From assembly GCA_039654915.1 (NCBI GenBank), contig CM077599.1:82428001-82492000 (forward strand): a stretch of 64,000 nucleotides of DNA. The letters run 5' to 3'. How positions within the stretch are numbered: the stretch's first letter is position 1; the number at the start of each line of letters is the position of its first letter. A program made the translations under genes and the position numbers. Positions 46,126 to 58,654 of this stretch are shown here, one piece after another. Below the pieces are notes generated by a model. That model saw only the letters and a program-made list of their open reading frames with translations. It was not told the DNA's origin and searched no databases. This DNA is from Aquilaria yunnanensis. Taxonomy: Eukaryota > Streptophyta > Magnoliopsida > Malvales > Thymelaeaceae.

Positions 46126-46640
46126 TGGTCATCTACTCACCTTGTTGAAGTATTATGGAAGAAAGAAGCGATCTGATCCGTTTTTCTTGTCCTTTAGTTT
46201 TATTATCAGCATTTTCTTTCGCGTTTCAGTTTTTCTTTTCAGGGAATTTCTTTTTTTTATAATATAGTTTCGTCCATGCTGATATTAAAACCATAGGACA
46301 ATGCTTTTAGGTTGGAATGGCTGAGTAAAGAGTAATTTTTGTTACTCTTGAGACGCATCCTATTAGGTCTACTAGGCATAACATTTTGGGGTAGTTAAGC
46401 TTTAACCTTATTCGGATGACATATCTCACAAGGGAATCTATATTTACTGAAGAAAATATTAGATGAACCTTGAATATTGATTCCAAACATCCGTTCCATT
46501 TACATAATTTGTCAGTGTTATTGTCATCATCAAGATTCACTCGTTTTATCGAAGCCTAATTCTTTGCGCTCGCCAATTATGAAAATTCACACTTTCGAAG
46601 AAAATTATTCCAATTTCAATTGCTTTTATATAAATTTCGC
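46126..46640. other. LOG 3' region, unit 1
   Basis: About 500 bp without coding signal between LOG and the hairpin minisatellite, T-rich at first (46,180-46,270), probably the LOG 3' UTR. Confidence 0.5.
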
Positions 46641-46642
46641 TC

Positions 46643-49600
46643 GAGGTCCTAAGGAAAGCTCCTTAGCCTCAAAATCAATTTTCATCATCGGGGTTTTAAG
46701 GATGGAACCTTTGCCTCGAAAATAATCAATTTTCATCATCGGGGTTTTAAGGATGGAACCTTTGCCTCGAAAACAATCAATTTTCATCATCGGGGTTTTA
46801 AGGATGGAACCTTTGCCTCGAAAACAATCAATTTTCATCGGGGTTGTAAGGATGGAACCTTTGCCTCGAAAATAATCAATTTTCATCATCAGGGTTTTAA
46901 GGATGGAACCTTTGCCTTGAAAAGAATCAATTTTCATCATCGGGGTTTTAAGGATGGAACCTTTGCCTCGAAAACAATCAATTTTCATCATCGGGGTTTT
47001 AAGGATGGAACCTTTGCCTCGAAAACAATCAATTTTCATCGGGGTTGTAAGGATGGAACCTTTGCCTCGAAAATAATCAATTTTCATCATCAGGGTTTTA
47101 AGGATGGAACCTTTGCCTTGAAAAGAATCAATTTTCATCATCGGGGTTTTAAGGATGGAACCTTTGCCTCGAAAATAATCAATTTTCATCATCGGGGTTT
47201 TAAGGATGGAACCTTTGCCTCGAAAACAATCAATTTTCATCGGGGTTGTAAGGATGGAACCTTTGCCTCGAAAATAATCAATTTTCATCATCGGGGTTTT
47301 AAGGATGGAACCTTTGCCTCGAAAACAATCAATTTTCATCATCGGGGTTTTAAGGATGGAACCTTTGCCTCGAAAATAATCAATTTTCATCATCGGGGTT
47401 TTAAGGATGGAACCTTTGCCTCGAAAACAATCAATTTTCATCATCGGGGTTTTAAGGATGGAACCTTTGCCTCGAAAATAATCAATTTTCATCATCGGGG
47501 TTTTAAGGATGGAACCTTTGCCTCGAAAACAATCAATTTTCATCATCGGGGTTTTAAGGATGGAACCTTTGCCTCGAAAACAATCAATTTTCATCGGGGT
47601 TGTAAGGATGGAACCTTTGCCTCGAAAATAATCAATTTTCATCATCAGGGTTTTAAGGATGGAACCTTTGCCTTGAAAAGAATCAATTTTCATCATCGGG
47701 GTTTTAAGGATGGAACCTTTGCCTCGAAAACAATCAATTTTCATCAATTCGGGGTTTTAAGGATGGAACCTTTGCCTCGAAAATAATCAATTTTCATCAT
47801 CGGGGTTGTAAGGATGGAACCTTTGCCTCGAAAATAATCAATTTTCATCATCAGGGTTTTAAGGATGGAATCTTTGCCTTGAAAAGAATCAATTTTCATC
47901 ATCGGGGTTTTAAGGATGGAACCTTTGCCTCGAAAACAATCAATTTTCATCATCGGGGTTTTAAGGATGGAACCTTTGCCTCGAAAACAATCAATTTTCA
48001 TCATCGGGGTTTTAAGGATGGAACCTTTGCCTCGAAAATAATCAATTTTCATCATCGGGGTTTTAAGGATGGAACCTTTGCCTCGAAAACAATCAATTTT
48101 CATCGGGGTTGTAAGGATGGAACCTTTGCCTCGAAAATAATCAATTTTCATCATCAGGGTTTTAAGGATGGAACCTTTGCCTTGAAAAGAATCAATTTTC
48201 ATCATCGGGGTTTTAAGGATGGAACCTTTGCCTCGAAAACAATCAATTTTCATCATCGGGGTTTTAAGGATGGAACCTTTGCCTCGAAAATAATCAATTT
48301 TCATCATCAAGGTTTTAAGGATGGAACCTTTGCCTCGAAAACAATCAATCAATTCGAGGCTTTAAGGATGGAACCTTTACCTCGACATCAATCAATCAAT
48401 TCGAGGTTTTAAGGATGGAACCTTTGCCTCGACATCAATCAATCAATCCGGGGTTTTAAGGATGGAACCTTTGCCTCGAGATCAATCAATCAATCCGAGG
48501 TTTTAAGGATAGAACCTTTGCCTCGAGATCAATCAATCAATCCGAGGTTTTAAGGATAGAACCTTTGCCTCGAGATCAATCAATCAATCCGGGGTTTTAA
48601 GGATGGAACCTTTGCCTCGAGATCAATTATCAATCCGAGGTTTTAAGGATGGAACCTTTGCCTCGAGATCAATCAATCAATTCGAGGTTTTAAGGATGGA
48701 ACCTTTGCCTCGAGATCAATCAATCAATCCGAGGTTTTAAGGATAGAACCTTTGCCTCGAGATCAATCAATCAATCCGAGGTTTTAAGGATAGAACCTTT
48801 GCCTCGAGATCAATCAATCAATCCGAGGTTTTAAGGATAGAACCTTTGCCTCGAGATCAATCAATCAATCCGGGGTTTTAAGGATGGAACCTTTGCCTCG
48901 AGATCAATTATCAATCCGAGGTTTTAAGGATGGAACCTTTGCCTCGAGATCAATCAATCAATTCGAGGTTTTAAGGATGGAACCTTTGCCTCGAGATCAA
49001 TCAATCAATATTGCCTCGAGATCAATCAATCAATCCGGGGTTTTAAGGATGGAACCTTTGCCTCGAGATCAATCAATCAATCCGAGGTTTTAAGGATAGA
49101 ACCTTTGCCTCGAGATCAATCAATCAATCCGGGGTTTTAAGGATGGAACCTTTGCCTCGAGATCAATTATCAATCCGAGGTTTTAAGGATGGAACCTTTG
49201 CCTCGACATCAATCAATCAATTCGAGGTTTTAAGGATGGAACCTTTGCCTCGACATCAATCAATCAATCCGGGGTTTTAAGGATGGAACCTTTGCCTCGA
49301 GATCAATCAATCAATCCGAGGTTTTAAGGATGGAACCTTTGCCTCGAAAACAAATAATCAATCAATCAGTCCATCTTACAACGATAGGAGCTTTCCTATC
49401 GTTAGAGGTTCTAAGGACATTTCCTTAACCTAAAACAAACAATCAATCCATCAGTCCATCTTACAACGATAGGAGCTTTCCTATCGTTAGAGGTTCTAAG
49501 GACCTTTCCTTAACCTCAAACAAATAATCAATCAATCAGTCCATCTTACAACAATAGGAGCTTTCCTATCGTTAGAGGTTTTAAGGACCTTTCCTTAAAC
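46643..49600 (+). repeat. Hairpin minisatellite of about 54 units, unit 1
   Basis: Starts with a clean stem-loop (46643-46670: GAGG, TC bulge, CTAAGGA, loop AAGC, TCCTTAG, CCTC). Then come about 33 units of around 51 bp (CGGGGTTTTAAGGATGGAAC, CTTTGCCTCGAAAA, TCAATTTTCATCAT) and about 21 units of around 46 bp with linker ATCAATCAATC and arms CGAGG/CCTCG. It ends with three copies of a double hairpin (CGATAGGA-GCTT-TCCTATCG, then GAGGT..TAAGGA-CCTT-TCCTTA-ACCTC, with a few base changes among the copies). Nearly every unit can fold as arm, AAGG, 6-nt loop, CCTT, arm. The 51-bp period keeps frames open on both strands, but the resulting proteins are artefacts. Confidence 0.92.
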
Positions 49601-49643
49601 CTTACTGTTTGGGCGGCGAGAACATTCTCAATGCCTACCTAAG

Positions 49644-49731
49644 CCGGACGAAATTTGGTAACGACTTTGCATACATCATGTCCCATGAAGCATGCAAAGG
49701 GGGGCAGCTGTTGACACCCAATTTCGTCCGG
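49644..49731 (+). other. 12-bp inverted repeat enclosing the polypurine tract and LTR junction
   Basis: CCGGACGAAATT (49644-49655) is the exact reverse complement of AATTTCGTCCGG in the LTR start (49720-49731). The loop contains the polypurine tract AAAGGGGGG (49696-49704) and the first bases of the LTR. The left arm does not precede the LTR at 35,190. Confidence 0.75.
49696..49704 (+). promoter_or_regulatory. Polypurine tract of unit 1
   Basis: AAAGGGGGG followed by CAGC and the LTR start TGTTGAC. This is the expected plus-strand primer for reverse transcription. Confidence 0.8.
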
Positions 49732-52255
49732 GTGTTTTAAAATTTTGAAAAAAATTTTATTAAAAAAAATTAATTTAAAAAAAAATATATATATATTACT
49801 ATTATTATTAAAAAAAATTTAATTAGTTTAAAATATATTTTTGTTTTGTGAAAATTTGATTTAAAATGATATATGTGTGAATATGTGTATGTTTGAAATA
49901 AAATAAAATTTCATGAAAAAATGACAAAAAATTAAAAGTTTGAGGTAAAAATGACAAAATTGAGAAGTTTCGGAAAAAATTGACAAATTCTAAAAGTTCC
50001 AGGAGCATTTGGTAGTTTGTCACATAAAATTTTGAGCCTGCCGACGTTTTTGGCTCAAATTGACAGAAAACGACAAAATTGTCAAAATCAGAAGCTTCAG
50101 GAACTTATCCTGAGGCTGAGAGACGTAAAGGACTAAAATTGTCATTTTACCAATTTAATAGATAAGTTTGAAATTTTTTATTAATTTATCCATCAACAGT
50201 TCAGCTAAACTTCCTCTATAAATAGCCCCCCAAATTTTGTGCTGAACACAGATAAAAATAGAAAGAAAAGCTTAGAGCTCCGTTTTTAAAATAGAAAAAA
50301 TTACAGCCTTAGTCCCTAGCTCTCCTTCCTTTCCTCAGAAAATCTCAAAACTTTTCATTTTGACGATTAAGCCATCTTCTCCCCCCCTCGCGCGCCCTCT
50401 GTTTCCATTTCTCAGAATTCAGAATTTAAAATCAAGGGTACAACTCTCATTTAATCCTTCATCTTTTCAATTTCTTTCACTTTGGTCACTAACTTTGTAT
50501 TTTATTCTTGCAGAATTAATTACTAACCCTTTTAATTTTTACTTGTTTGTTTATTATTTGTTTATTACTAACCCCTTTTTTTATTGTTGTTATTAACTTA
50601 CTAACAACTAACTTTTAATACTATTATTGTTACTAACCTTTTAATTTTTGCATTATTACTAACTTTTATAATTGTTGTTAACAATTAATTAACTTTTATT
50701 ATTGTTGTTAATTAATTAATTTAATTAACTTGGCTAACTTTTATTATTGTTGTTAATTAATTAATTTAATTAACTTGGCTAGCTTTTTATTATTGTTGTT
50801 AATTAATTAATTTAATTAATTTGGCTAACTTTTTATTTATTGTTGTTAATTAATTTAATTAATTTGGCTAACTTTTTATTTATTGTTGTTAATTAATTTA
50901 ATTAATTTGGCTAACTTTTTATTATTGTTGTTAATTAATTAATTTAATTAACTTGGCTAACTTTTTACTGTTGTTAATTAATTAATTTAATTAACTTGGC
51001 TAACTTTTATTATTGTGGTTAATTAATTAATTTAATTAACTTGACTAACTTTTTATTATTGTTGTTTAACAATTAATTTAATTAACTTTGCTAACATTTA
51101 TTATTATTTTTAAAGTGGGTGGCCAAAAAGCCCCACTTTATTATTATTAATTTTTTTTCTTTATATAATTTTTTATTTAATTCACCTTTACCCTTTACTA
51201 ATTAATAAATAAATGAAAATTAAAAGAAGATTATTTTGTAATTAATTATTAAGGCTAATAAAAATTATTTTTAAAAAAAGCCAATTATTTTTATTTTTAC
51301 ATACATGTTTTTAATTCTTTAAAGATAACAAAAAGTTAAAATTAATTTTAATAGTTATTTTTATCCAGTAAAAATAATAAAAAAATAAAAATAAAACCTG
51401 TTTAAAAAAATACATGAAAATTAAGACTTTATATTTTACTGATTTATTTAAAATATAACTTTTAAATCCACTAAAATAATAAATATTTTTCATTAAACAA
51501 GAAAACAAAAAGAAAATTAAAACAAGATAAGAAAAAGATAAGAAAGATAAGAAAAAGATAATAAAGATAAGAAAGATAAGATAAGATAAGAAAGATAAGA
51601 AGGAAAATAAAGAAAAGAAAGAAAAATATAGAAAATAAAAATTTTTAGATTATTAATGAATCTAAAAATTCTATAACAAAAATAATTACGAATTAGTAAT
51701 TAAACTAATAATTAATTCCATAAAAATAAGAATTAAATAATTAACTATAAATTAAATCAACTTACATATCCGGATGATCCGTCAGGATCTGCGGTTTTAA
51801 AAAAATATCACCCTTTTAATTAAATAAATTAAAAAAAAAAGATAAAAATCCATATTTACAATATGGATTAAATTATTTAAAAGTTCACCAAATTCCGTGT
51901 CCAAATGACTCGGCAGAGTCCATGGTTCGGAATCAAAAATCTTCCGTGTCCAAATGACTCGGCAGAGTCCATGGTTCGGAAGTATAAAATTTCATACAAA
52001 TTAATTAATTTAAAAATCCACATTTCGACTAATCCAGTTAAAATTTCTAATTTTGAAAATTAACTGAGAATTATTTAAAAGCAAAGCAAAACAAAATTAA
52101 AATCAACTAAGGTGCCAATTTTTGGGCGTTTTAACAAAGTTGTTTTAACGTAACCGTACTCCCGATCCCCGAACTCTCGCAGACCAATTTTAAGGTGACC
52201 AATCGACCTAAGAAAACTGATTGGTGGCGACTCCCGAAAACCCGACGTTGCCACA
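49709..52255 (+). repeat. LTR between units 1 and 2 (2,547 bp)
   Basis: Near-identical to 35190-37736. It has an internal region on both sides, which is what a tandem LTR-internal-LTR-internal array predicts. TATA box at 50217-50225. Confidence 0.93.
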
Positions 52256-52258
52256 GCT

Positions 52259-52276
52259 TGGCGACTCCACTGGGGA
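52259..52276 (+). promoter_or_regulatory. Primer-binding site, unit 2
   Basis: TGGCGACTCCACTGGGGA, 3 nt after the LTR end, as in unit 1. Confidence 0.8.
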
Positions 52277-52452
52277 CTCCACGTTAGTGAGTCGAGCCTA
52301 AAATTGATTTGTTTTGATTTACTTTGCTTATTATGTGGATTTATATGTTATATTTACTTATTCTAAACATGCATAATGCATTCACAATATGAAGCTCTAT
52401 ACCCGAGCTTTCTCAAATCGAACACAATTCTTTCTAAGCGGAATTGGTGTTG

Positions 52453-52649
52453 TTGTCCTTGTGAGACCATGGTCTCCAAGCCTTCACCGGTTTCAAAGTA
52501 GCAAAGTAGTGTATTGCCTCCTGAGACGGTTAGTCTCTGCATGGGCCCACGAAAAGCTATGACTCGAATTAATCCATTCCTTACATTAACCCTAGAGGGT
52601 AAGGAATCGGGCCATCACTATAATTTAGTGATGGGATTCGGGAACTATC
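52453..52649 (+). other. Hairpin-rich leader, unit 2
   Basis: The same four perfect inverted repeats as at 37,934-38,130. Confidence 0.6.
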
Positions 52650-53001
52650 CCTTGCCTTTTTGATAAGCCACCTTATGCATATAGAACTCCCCACTTAACC
52701 ATAGAACTGACCATAGAATTTCTACCATTTTACCAACGCCATAAGCACGTCCTTGTTATGCTATGTTGTTGCTCTACACTTTTATTTTCTTCGTGTCTTA
52801 TATTTATGGTTTTAATTCATTTTTCCATAATACTTCATGAGTTGTTAATTGCTATTTAACTTATTAATAACCTTATCTTTCTTGTGCAATTATTCTTCAT
52901 GCATTAAAACCACGCATCAAATTATGCTAACTTTTTGGTCTTTATAATGACAACTAAAAGTTTTGAAGTTCCACGATAGTGGATAATCAAATTCACTCAT
53001 C

Positions 53002-53289
53002 GCATACATCCATTACATTAATCACGTGCATACAAAGTCTGATAAAAACATAATCTCATTGCATACATCCATTACATTAATCACGTGCATATAAAGTCTG
53101 ATAAAAACATAATCTCATTGCATACATCCATTACATTAATCACGTGCATATAAAGTCTGATAAAAACATAATCTCGTTGCATACATCCATTACATCAATC
53201 ATGTGCATACAAAGTCTGATAAAAACATAATCTCATTTTTCCTACATGCATCCATTGCATCAATCACATACACATAGGATCTAATAAAA
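53002..53289. repeat. 59-bp tandem repeats, unit 2
   Basis: Same five-unit array with CACGTG cores as in unit 1, directly before gag. Confidence 0.85.
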
Positions 53290-53359
53290 TATATCTTACT
53301 TTTAAAAGGATAAAATTGGACCTCGACACTGATATTCAACTCGGCTCCAAATAAGATTA

Positions 53360-54184
53360 ATGGCAGAACAAATCGAAAGACGTCTCATAAAGATAGAGTC
53401 CAAGATAGAAAGTATGGCCGAACAAATGAGACAATTGATCGAGTTAATCAAGGCGAAAGCAATTCAAGAAGCACAAGTTCAGCCACCCATGACAGAAAGA
53501 GAAATTGTCACTTTGTTTGTCCAGACACTGAAGTACCTATATTATGACGAACACCTTGGCAATTCGGCAACTAATTTTTCTAACATTGTCATGTCTGGAG
53601 AAAGAATCGAGCATGAGATTAGGACTGGGAATATTACTGAATCCTTTAATAATCCTATGAAAAGAGGAGGACCATCTAGAAGAAAAGATGACGAAGTACA
53701 ACAAATAGGACGCAGAAGAAGGATTCCCCTCGTGGATACTGTGGCTATCGGACCTCGCCTATCCTATTTTGCCAATGGGCCCAATGATTATCCTTCCAAT
53801 AGGCCCAACAATTATCCTTTTAACAGACCTAATCAGTCATGGCCACCTGCTCCTACTCCTCCAGTACCTGCACCAAAACCAAGAGAAGTTTTCACACCAA
53901 TTTCCATAACTTATACCGAGTTATACCCAAAACTCATCGAAAGACAATTTATCCGTCCAATTCCTACAAAGCCATTCAAACCCCCATATCCAAGGTGGTA
54001 TGACCCTAACATTACCTGCCCATATCATGATGGCGTTCCAGGCCATGGCTTGGAAAACTGCATGGCATTGAAGCGTATAGTTCAACAATTAATCGAGTCA
54101 AAGTGGTTGGACTTTTCCGATGAGCCAAATGTCACCCACAATCCATTGCCGCCTCATCAAGCAAAACCAAGTCCAAGTTGCTAG
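53360..54184 (+). CDS. Truncated gag protein, unit 2
   Basis: 274 aa, identical in protein sequence to the unit 1 copy: coiled coil, C-terminal gag segment, variant zinc knuckle CPYHDGVPGHGLENC. No pol follows. Confidence 0.85.
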   Translation: MAEQIERRLIKIESKIESMAEQMRQLIELIKAKAIQEAQVQPPMTEREIVTLFVQTLKYLYYDEHLGNSATNFSNIVMSGERIEHEIRTGNITESFNNPMKRGGPSRRKDDEVQQIGRRRRIPLVDTVAIGPRLSYFANGPNDYPSNRPNNYPFNRPNQSWPPAPTPPVPAPKPREVFTPISITYTELYPKLIERQFIRPIPTKPFKPPYPRWYDPNITCPYHDGVPGHGLENCMALKRIVQQLIESKWLDFSDEPNVTHNPLPPHQAKPSPSC

Positions 54185-57100
54185 GCCCGATGTGATTGAT
54201 AATTGAAAAGTGAAGATTTCGAGCTAGAATTACATTGACTTTGGAAGGCCTCCAAGTCAGATCTGACCTAACAGTTCGCACACATTTTTGAATGACAAGG
54301 AATCCTTTGAATAAACTTGTATCTTTGATAGCTTGCCAAAGTAATCTAATAGTAAAAATCTCCTAGATTTAGTCCAGAATCTAGGGTGTAGTCTTTGTTA
54401 AATGGGCACCTGGTATTCTTTTTCTTGGTACAACAAAAAGATGTAATGTGTGCATTCTACCACTTTTTACTAAAATTTCATTTTTACATCCACATATTCT
54501 ACCACTTTCTACCAAAAATTTCATTTTTCTTACATCTATCTATCACTCTTTGCCATTATACTATCCATTATTACCATCACACTTTACTTTGTAAACAATA
54601 CTACTCGTGGGTGAAAATAAAAGTTAAGGGAGATTTGATAGTAATGATCTTCAAAGTGCTACCAAATCTAGTAAGAAGGATTCCAAATGTTGCACCTCAA
54701 CCCTAAAAAAGAATTCACAGTGGTTATCAACATCCTTGCAAGGAGTCCGGGATTAACTTCCAAAGAAGTTAGCTCTCATATTAAATGACTTCAGTGGCCT
54801 CCCAATTCTCACAAATGCTCAATACAAAAAAAAAATTCTCAGTTTTCCACAACACAAATTCCAACAAAGGAAAGAAGTTCCTCCCTTCCATCAAAAGCCA
54901 TTAAAGAGAAAATCCAAACAAGAAAAAAAAATCCAAAAAAAAAAAAGAGACTGAGAAGCAAATAAAGCCACTTGAGTCATCTTACTTCAAGAAGGCTATG
55001 ATCTCGGTTCTCCATAACACAAACTCCAAAAAAAAAAAAGGGAAAAAGTTCATCCCTTCCATAAAAAAGCCAACAAGGGAAAATTCAAAACCAAAAAAAG
55101 CGAGACTGAGAGCAAACACAAGCAAGTAAGGCCACTTGAATCATCTCATTTCAAGAAGGCTATGATCTCGGTTCTCTGTAACAAAAACTCCGAAAAGGAA
55201 AAAGTTCATCCCTTCCACCAAAAAGCCAACAAGGGAAAATTCAAAACCAAAAAGAACTGAGAACAAGCACGAGCAAGCAAGGCCACTTGAGTAATCTCAC
55301 TTCAAGAGAGTTATCAAGTATGTTATCACCATAGCTCACACAAAAAACAAAAAAACAAAAAAAAAAAAGAGGAAAAAGGGCTCAAACTAGAAAAAAGAAA
55401 AAAAAAAAAAGAAAAAAAGTGAGCTATGGATTCTAGACTGAAAACCTGCAAAGGCGGTTTAGAACACAAAAGCAACCCTCAAACCAAGCATGCATAAAGA
55501 TCACAATAGTTGGGGGGCAACAGATGAGGTCTAACTTTCTGGAAAGAGTGGCAAGTTTGAGGTCATCACTATTGAGTTTTTCACCATAATCAAATTTGCT
55601 CACGAGTAGTATTAAAAGACCCTTCTTTCACACCACTCAAACTTAACTTTATTCAGACCTAATATTTACCTCTTAATATCATTCTCATTCAGCTAAAAGA
55701 CTGCCACAAAAAAAAAAAAACATTCAAACTTAACTTTCCTCACACCTAACATTTACCTCTCGATATCATCCTCATTCAGTTAAAAGGCTATTATTGTGAA
55801 TCATGTTTCTACCTTATTGCCTTGCACAGTTTATGTCTTCAAGTTGGAAAGGGAAGAATGACAGGACATTTTAATTGAAAACAAAGACCGTAAATTACTT
55901 TGTCAAGCTTTGAAAATTGATGAAAGTTTTTCTTTAAGGCCAAACCATTATTCATTAATGTATGTAGACTTAAAAGTAAGGAGATAGCTTGAGTCTTTCT
56001 TTAATAAGATGTGGTTCTTGTAAGAGAAATTTACGATCAAGTGCCATCACAAAGGTCTAGAAATCCTCAACCTTCTGTTAAATCAAAGGCGAGATGATAT
56101 CTCTTTTCACATAAACACCATAATCAAGGGGGCAAAGTAGTCTCTACTAAGCGCAAGAAAAGTACTGCCAAGAAAGAAGCTCAATAGACAAGGGGGCAAG
56201 TCTTATGGATCAGAACCTGAGTCTAAGGAAGAGCAATCATTCGGACTGTAACATGGGGGTAAACAAGTGTCCGCACGGCCAGAAGAAAATGGGCAAAGCA
56301 GACATTGAAAGTAAAGCCTTTGATGGTATCAAATCCATGACAATGGATGAGTACCCGAAAGAGATATAAATTATGAGGCGGGCCAACTTTAATGAAATTG
56401 AGGCCAAAATTCAAGAACAAGTCAAAGAAAGGGGATTTTGAAAAGAGTTGGGCTTTTGAGGCAGTGAACAAAAGCTGGAAAGCATAAAGAGATTCAATGA
56501 TAGTCCAAGAAGGCAATTATAAAGAGGATCCAGTAAAGCAAAGATATGAAGAACTAGATCAATCCAAAAAAAATAAAAAATAAAAAATAAATATAAATAA
56601 AAAAAAAAAAAACCATCAATTACACATGCTTTGCATTCATGCATTTCACATCATGCATGCATGATTTTTACACGATAGGAATCAAATGGGAAACACATCC
56701 ACCGCACCGTTACAGCAGTATAAGCTGAGATCTCAATAATATCAGCTCTTACCAATTTATCACTGGATACACAGCTAATATGCAGGACCAACCCGCATCA
56801 GGAATTCAAGGATAAGGTAGACAATATGTCAAAAGCCTGGCAATTGATTCAATAATCGAGACTACACCTGGAAGGACAGGATTGACATCAGCTAGTAGTA
56901 TCCAAAATAAGAGATAGCTATAGCCAAGGATAAGGCAGATATCAAAAAGGATAAAGTAGACAATATTGTCAAAAGCTTGGCAATTGATTCAATAATCGAG
57001 GCTACACCTGAAAGGACAGGATTGATGCCAGCTTAGCAGCATCCAAGATAAGAGATAGCTGTGGTCAAAGATAAGGCAGACATCAAGAAATATTGTCGTT

Positions 57101-57310
57101 GAAACTTTGTCAAAAGCGGACAATGGATTCAATAATCGAGGACTGGATCAACGGATAAAAAAGAAAAAAAAATATCTATCAAAATGAAGTAGGATCTACT
57201 TTTCCGGTTAAATGGCGGATACGGTACTCCGTGACTCTCAAGTCGGTTCTCTCAGTTGCCCATAATAACTGATTCCTTCACCCCTTCTTTCTTTTACTTC
57301 CTCCTAGAAA
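54185..57310. other. Non-coding internal region, unit 2
   Basis: Repeat-rich and without pol, as in unit 1: A-rich 165-bp repeats at 54,839-55,319 and 130-bp repeats at about 56,810-57,140. One poly-A tract is a base longer (about 55,708-55,720) and a second a base shorter (about 56,600-56,611) than in unit 1. Confidence 0.7.
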
Positions 57311-57859
57311 ATGGATCCTACTTTTTCCGCCTTGCGAAAGTATTTCCCTTCTCTCCCAATGAACATCCTCAAAAAGATCTACCAAGTTCGCTGTGAACGA
57401 TTAAGAGTTCTGATGCACAAAGGAATCCCTGAAGATGTGCGGTGGTTAATCGAAGCCAAGGTTCGTCTAGCAGGTGAAATCCCAGAGGCATTTGTGTCTC
57501 ACATGCCTGGTATAGGCAAAAGCTCTTATGCCAAAAAGCGAAGAGCGAAAAGGTTACAAGTCTGCCATAAATGTGGACGGTGGACTTGTAATACTAAATG
57601 TCGTTCTTTAGGGATGATCTCTGATAATCGAGAAGATAAAATACGATTCATTAAGAATGGCTTGAGTAAAGACTCGTTGGATGATATCCAATTGACTCTT
57701 GAGACGCATTCTTGTGGATCTGTGCAACGTGAACTACTTGGTTTGTGGAGCATTTTTCATGAAGAACGAGAACGATACAGTCCCGGGAATCTGACGTTAA
57801 ACGACCCTATTTGTCAGCTTGTAAGAAAACTGGATGGGAAGCAAATCCTCGACTCATAG
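57311..57859 (+). CDS. Cysteine-rich basic protein 1 (virus CRP/NABP-like), unit 2
   Basis: 182 aa, identical to the unit 1 protein, with the same pyrimidine tract and TAG acceptor just before the ATG (57305-57307). Confidence 0.75.
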   Translation: MDPTFSALRKYFPSLPMNILKKIYQVRCERLRVLMHKGIPEDVRWLIEAKVRLAGEIPEAFVSHMPGIGKSSYAKKRRAKRLQVCHKCGRWTCNTKCRSLGMISDNREDKIRFIKNGLSKDSLDDIQLTLETHSCGSVQRELLGLWSIFHEERERYSPGNLTLNDPICQLVRKLDGKQILDS

Positions 57860-58105
57860 AAGCCATTAATCCCGTTACTGGACGTAAAACCAGTGGAAGA
57901 TGTGAACCACAGTCACAATCACTGTACATACAATTTATCATATTTAAAATTTTCCATTTTTCTTTTAATAATGTATTTGCTCCCGTAAGTGTAATCGACA
58001 CGTTATCCATTTCATCGCTATAAATGCATGTTCTTCCAGTCGGTTATCTAAGTTTCCTTCAATAACTAATTCCTTTCCATCATCTCTCAAATTCTTCTCT
58101 CATCA

Positions 58106-58654
58106 ATGGATTCTACTCTTTCTGCACTGCGAAAATACTTTCCTTCCCTTCCAATAAAAGTCCTTAAAAAGATCTACCTTGCTAGATGTGAAAGAATCAG
58201 AGTTTTTACACGCAAAGGCATTCCCGATAATGTGCAGTGGATAATTGAAGCTAAGGTCCGTCTGGCGGGTGAAGTTCCAGATGCATTTATGCCCCGCATG
58301 CCCGGTTTAGGTAAAAGCCGTTATGCCAAAAGGCGAAGAGCAAAGAGACTAGGCGTGTGTTATAAATGTGGGCGATGGAATTGTAATACTAAATGTCGCT
58401 CTTTAGGATACATCTCCACAAATCGTGAAGATAAAAGAAAATTCATTAAGAATGGCCTGCGTAAGGAATCTCTGGAAGATATCCGAGAGACTCTTGAAAC
58501 GCATTCTTGTGGAAAAGTGCAAGGTGAAATTATCAGTTTATGGAGGACTTACCATAAAGAACGAAACCGTTACAGTCTTGGGAATGTGATTTTAAATGAC
58601 CCTGTTTGTCAGTTTGTAAGGAAACTGGATGGGAAGCAAATCCCCGACTTATAG
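58106..58654 (+). CDS. Cysteine-rich basic protein 2 (virus CRP/NABP-like), unit 2
   Basis: 182 aa, identical to the unit 1 protein. Upstream TATAAAT at 58019-58025. Confidence 0.75.
   Translation: MDSTLSALRKYFPSLPIKVLKKIYLARCERIRVFTRKGIPDNVQWIIEAKVRLAGEVPDAFMPRMPGLGKSRYAKRRRAKRLGVCYKCGRWNCNTKCRSLGYISTNREDKRKFIKNGLRKESLEDIRETLETHSCGKVQGEIISLWRTYHKERNRYSLGNVILNDPVCQFVRKLDGKQIPDL

Larger units (their letters stand above)
35190..49708 (+). mobile_element. Non-autonomous LTR retrotransposon, tandem unit 1 (LTR plus internal region)
   Basis: One 14,519-bp repeat unit: LTR 35190-37736, PBS, structured leader, truncated gag, long non-coding stretch, three cysteine-rich-protein genes, LOG gene, hairpin minisatellite and polypurine tract at 49,696. 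A second unit follows without a break, so the LTR at 49,709 serves as 3' LTR of unit 1 and 5' LTR of unit 2. No protease, reverse transcriptase, RNase H or integrase frame is present in any of the 11,972 internal bases, so mobility would need enzymes in trans. The PBS, terminal sequence and gag motif place it near Ty3/gypsy Tat/Ogre elements; this is an inference from motifs. Confidence 0.92.

Noticed and set aside
46626..48412. Long open frames on both strands over the minisatellite (up to 373 codons)
   Set aside because: They arise because the 51-bp unit is a multiple of three and free of stops. The repetitive peptides have no start context or family, and both strands are equally open.
46643..49600. 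CRISPR-like appearance of regular repeats
   Set aside because: Plant nuclear DNA, no unique spacers, no cas genes. The linkers are as repetitive as the arms.
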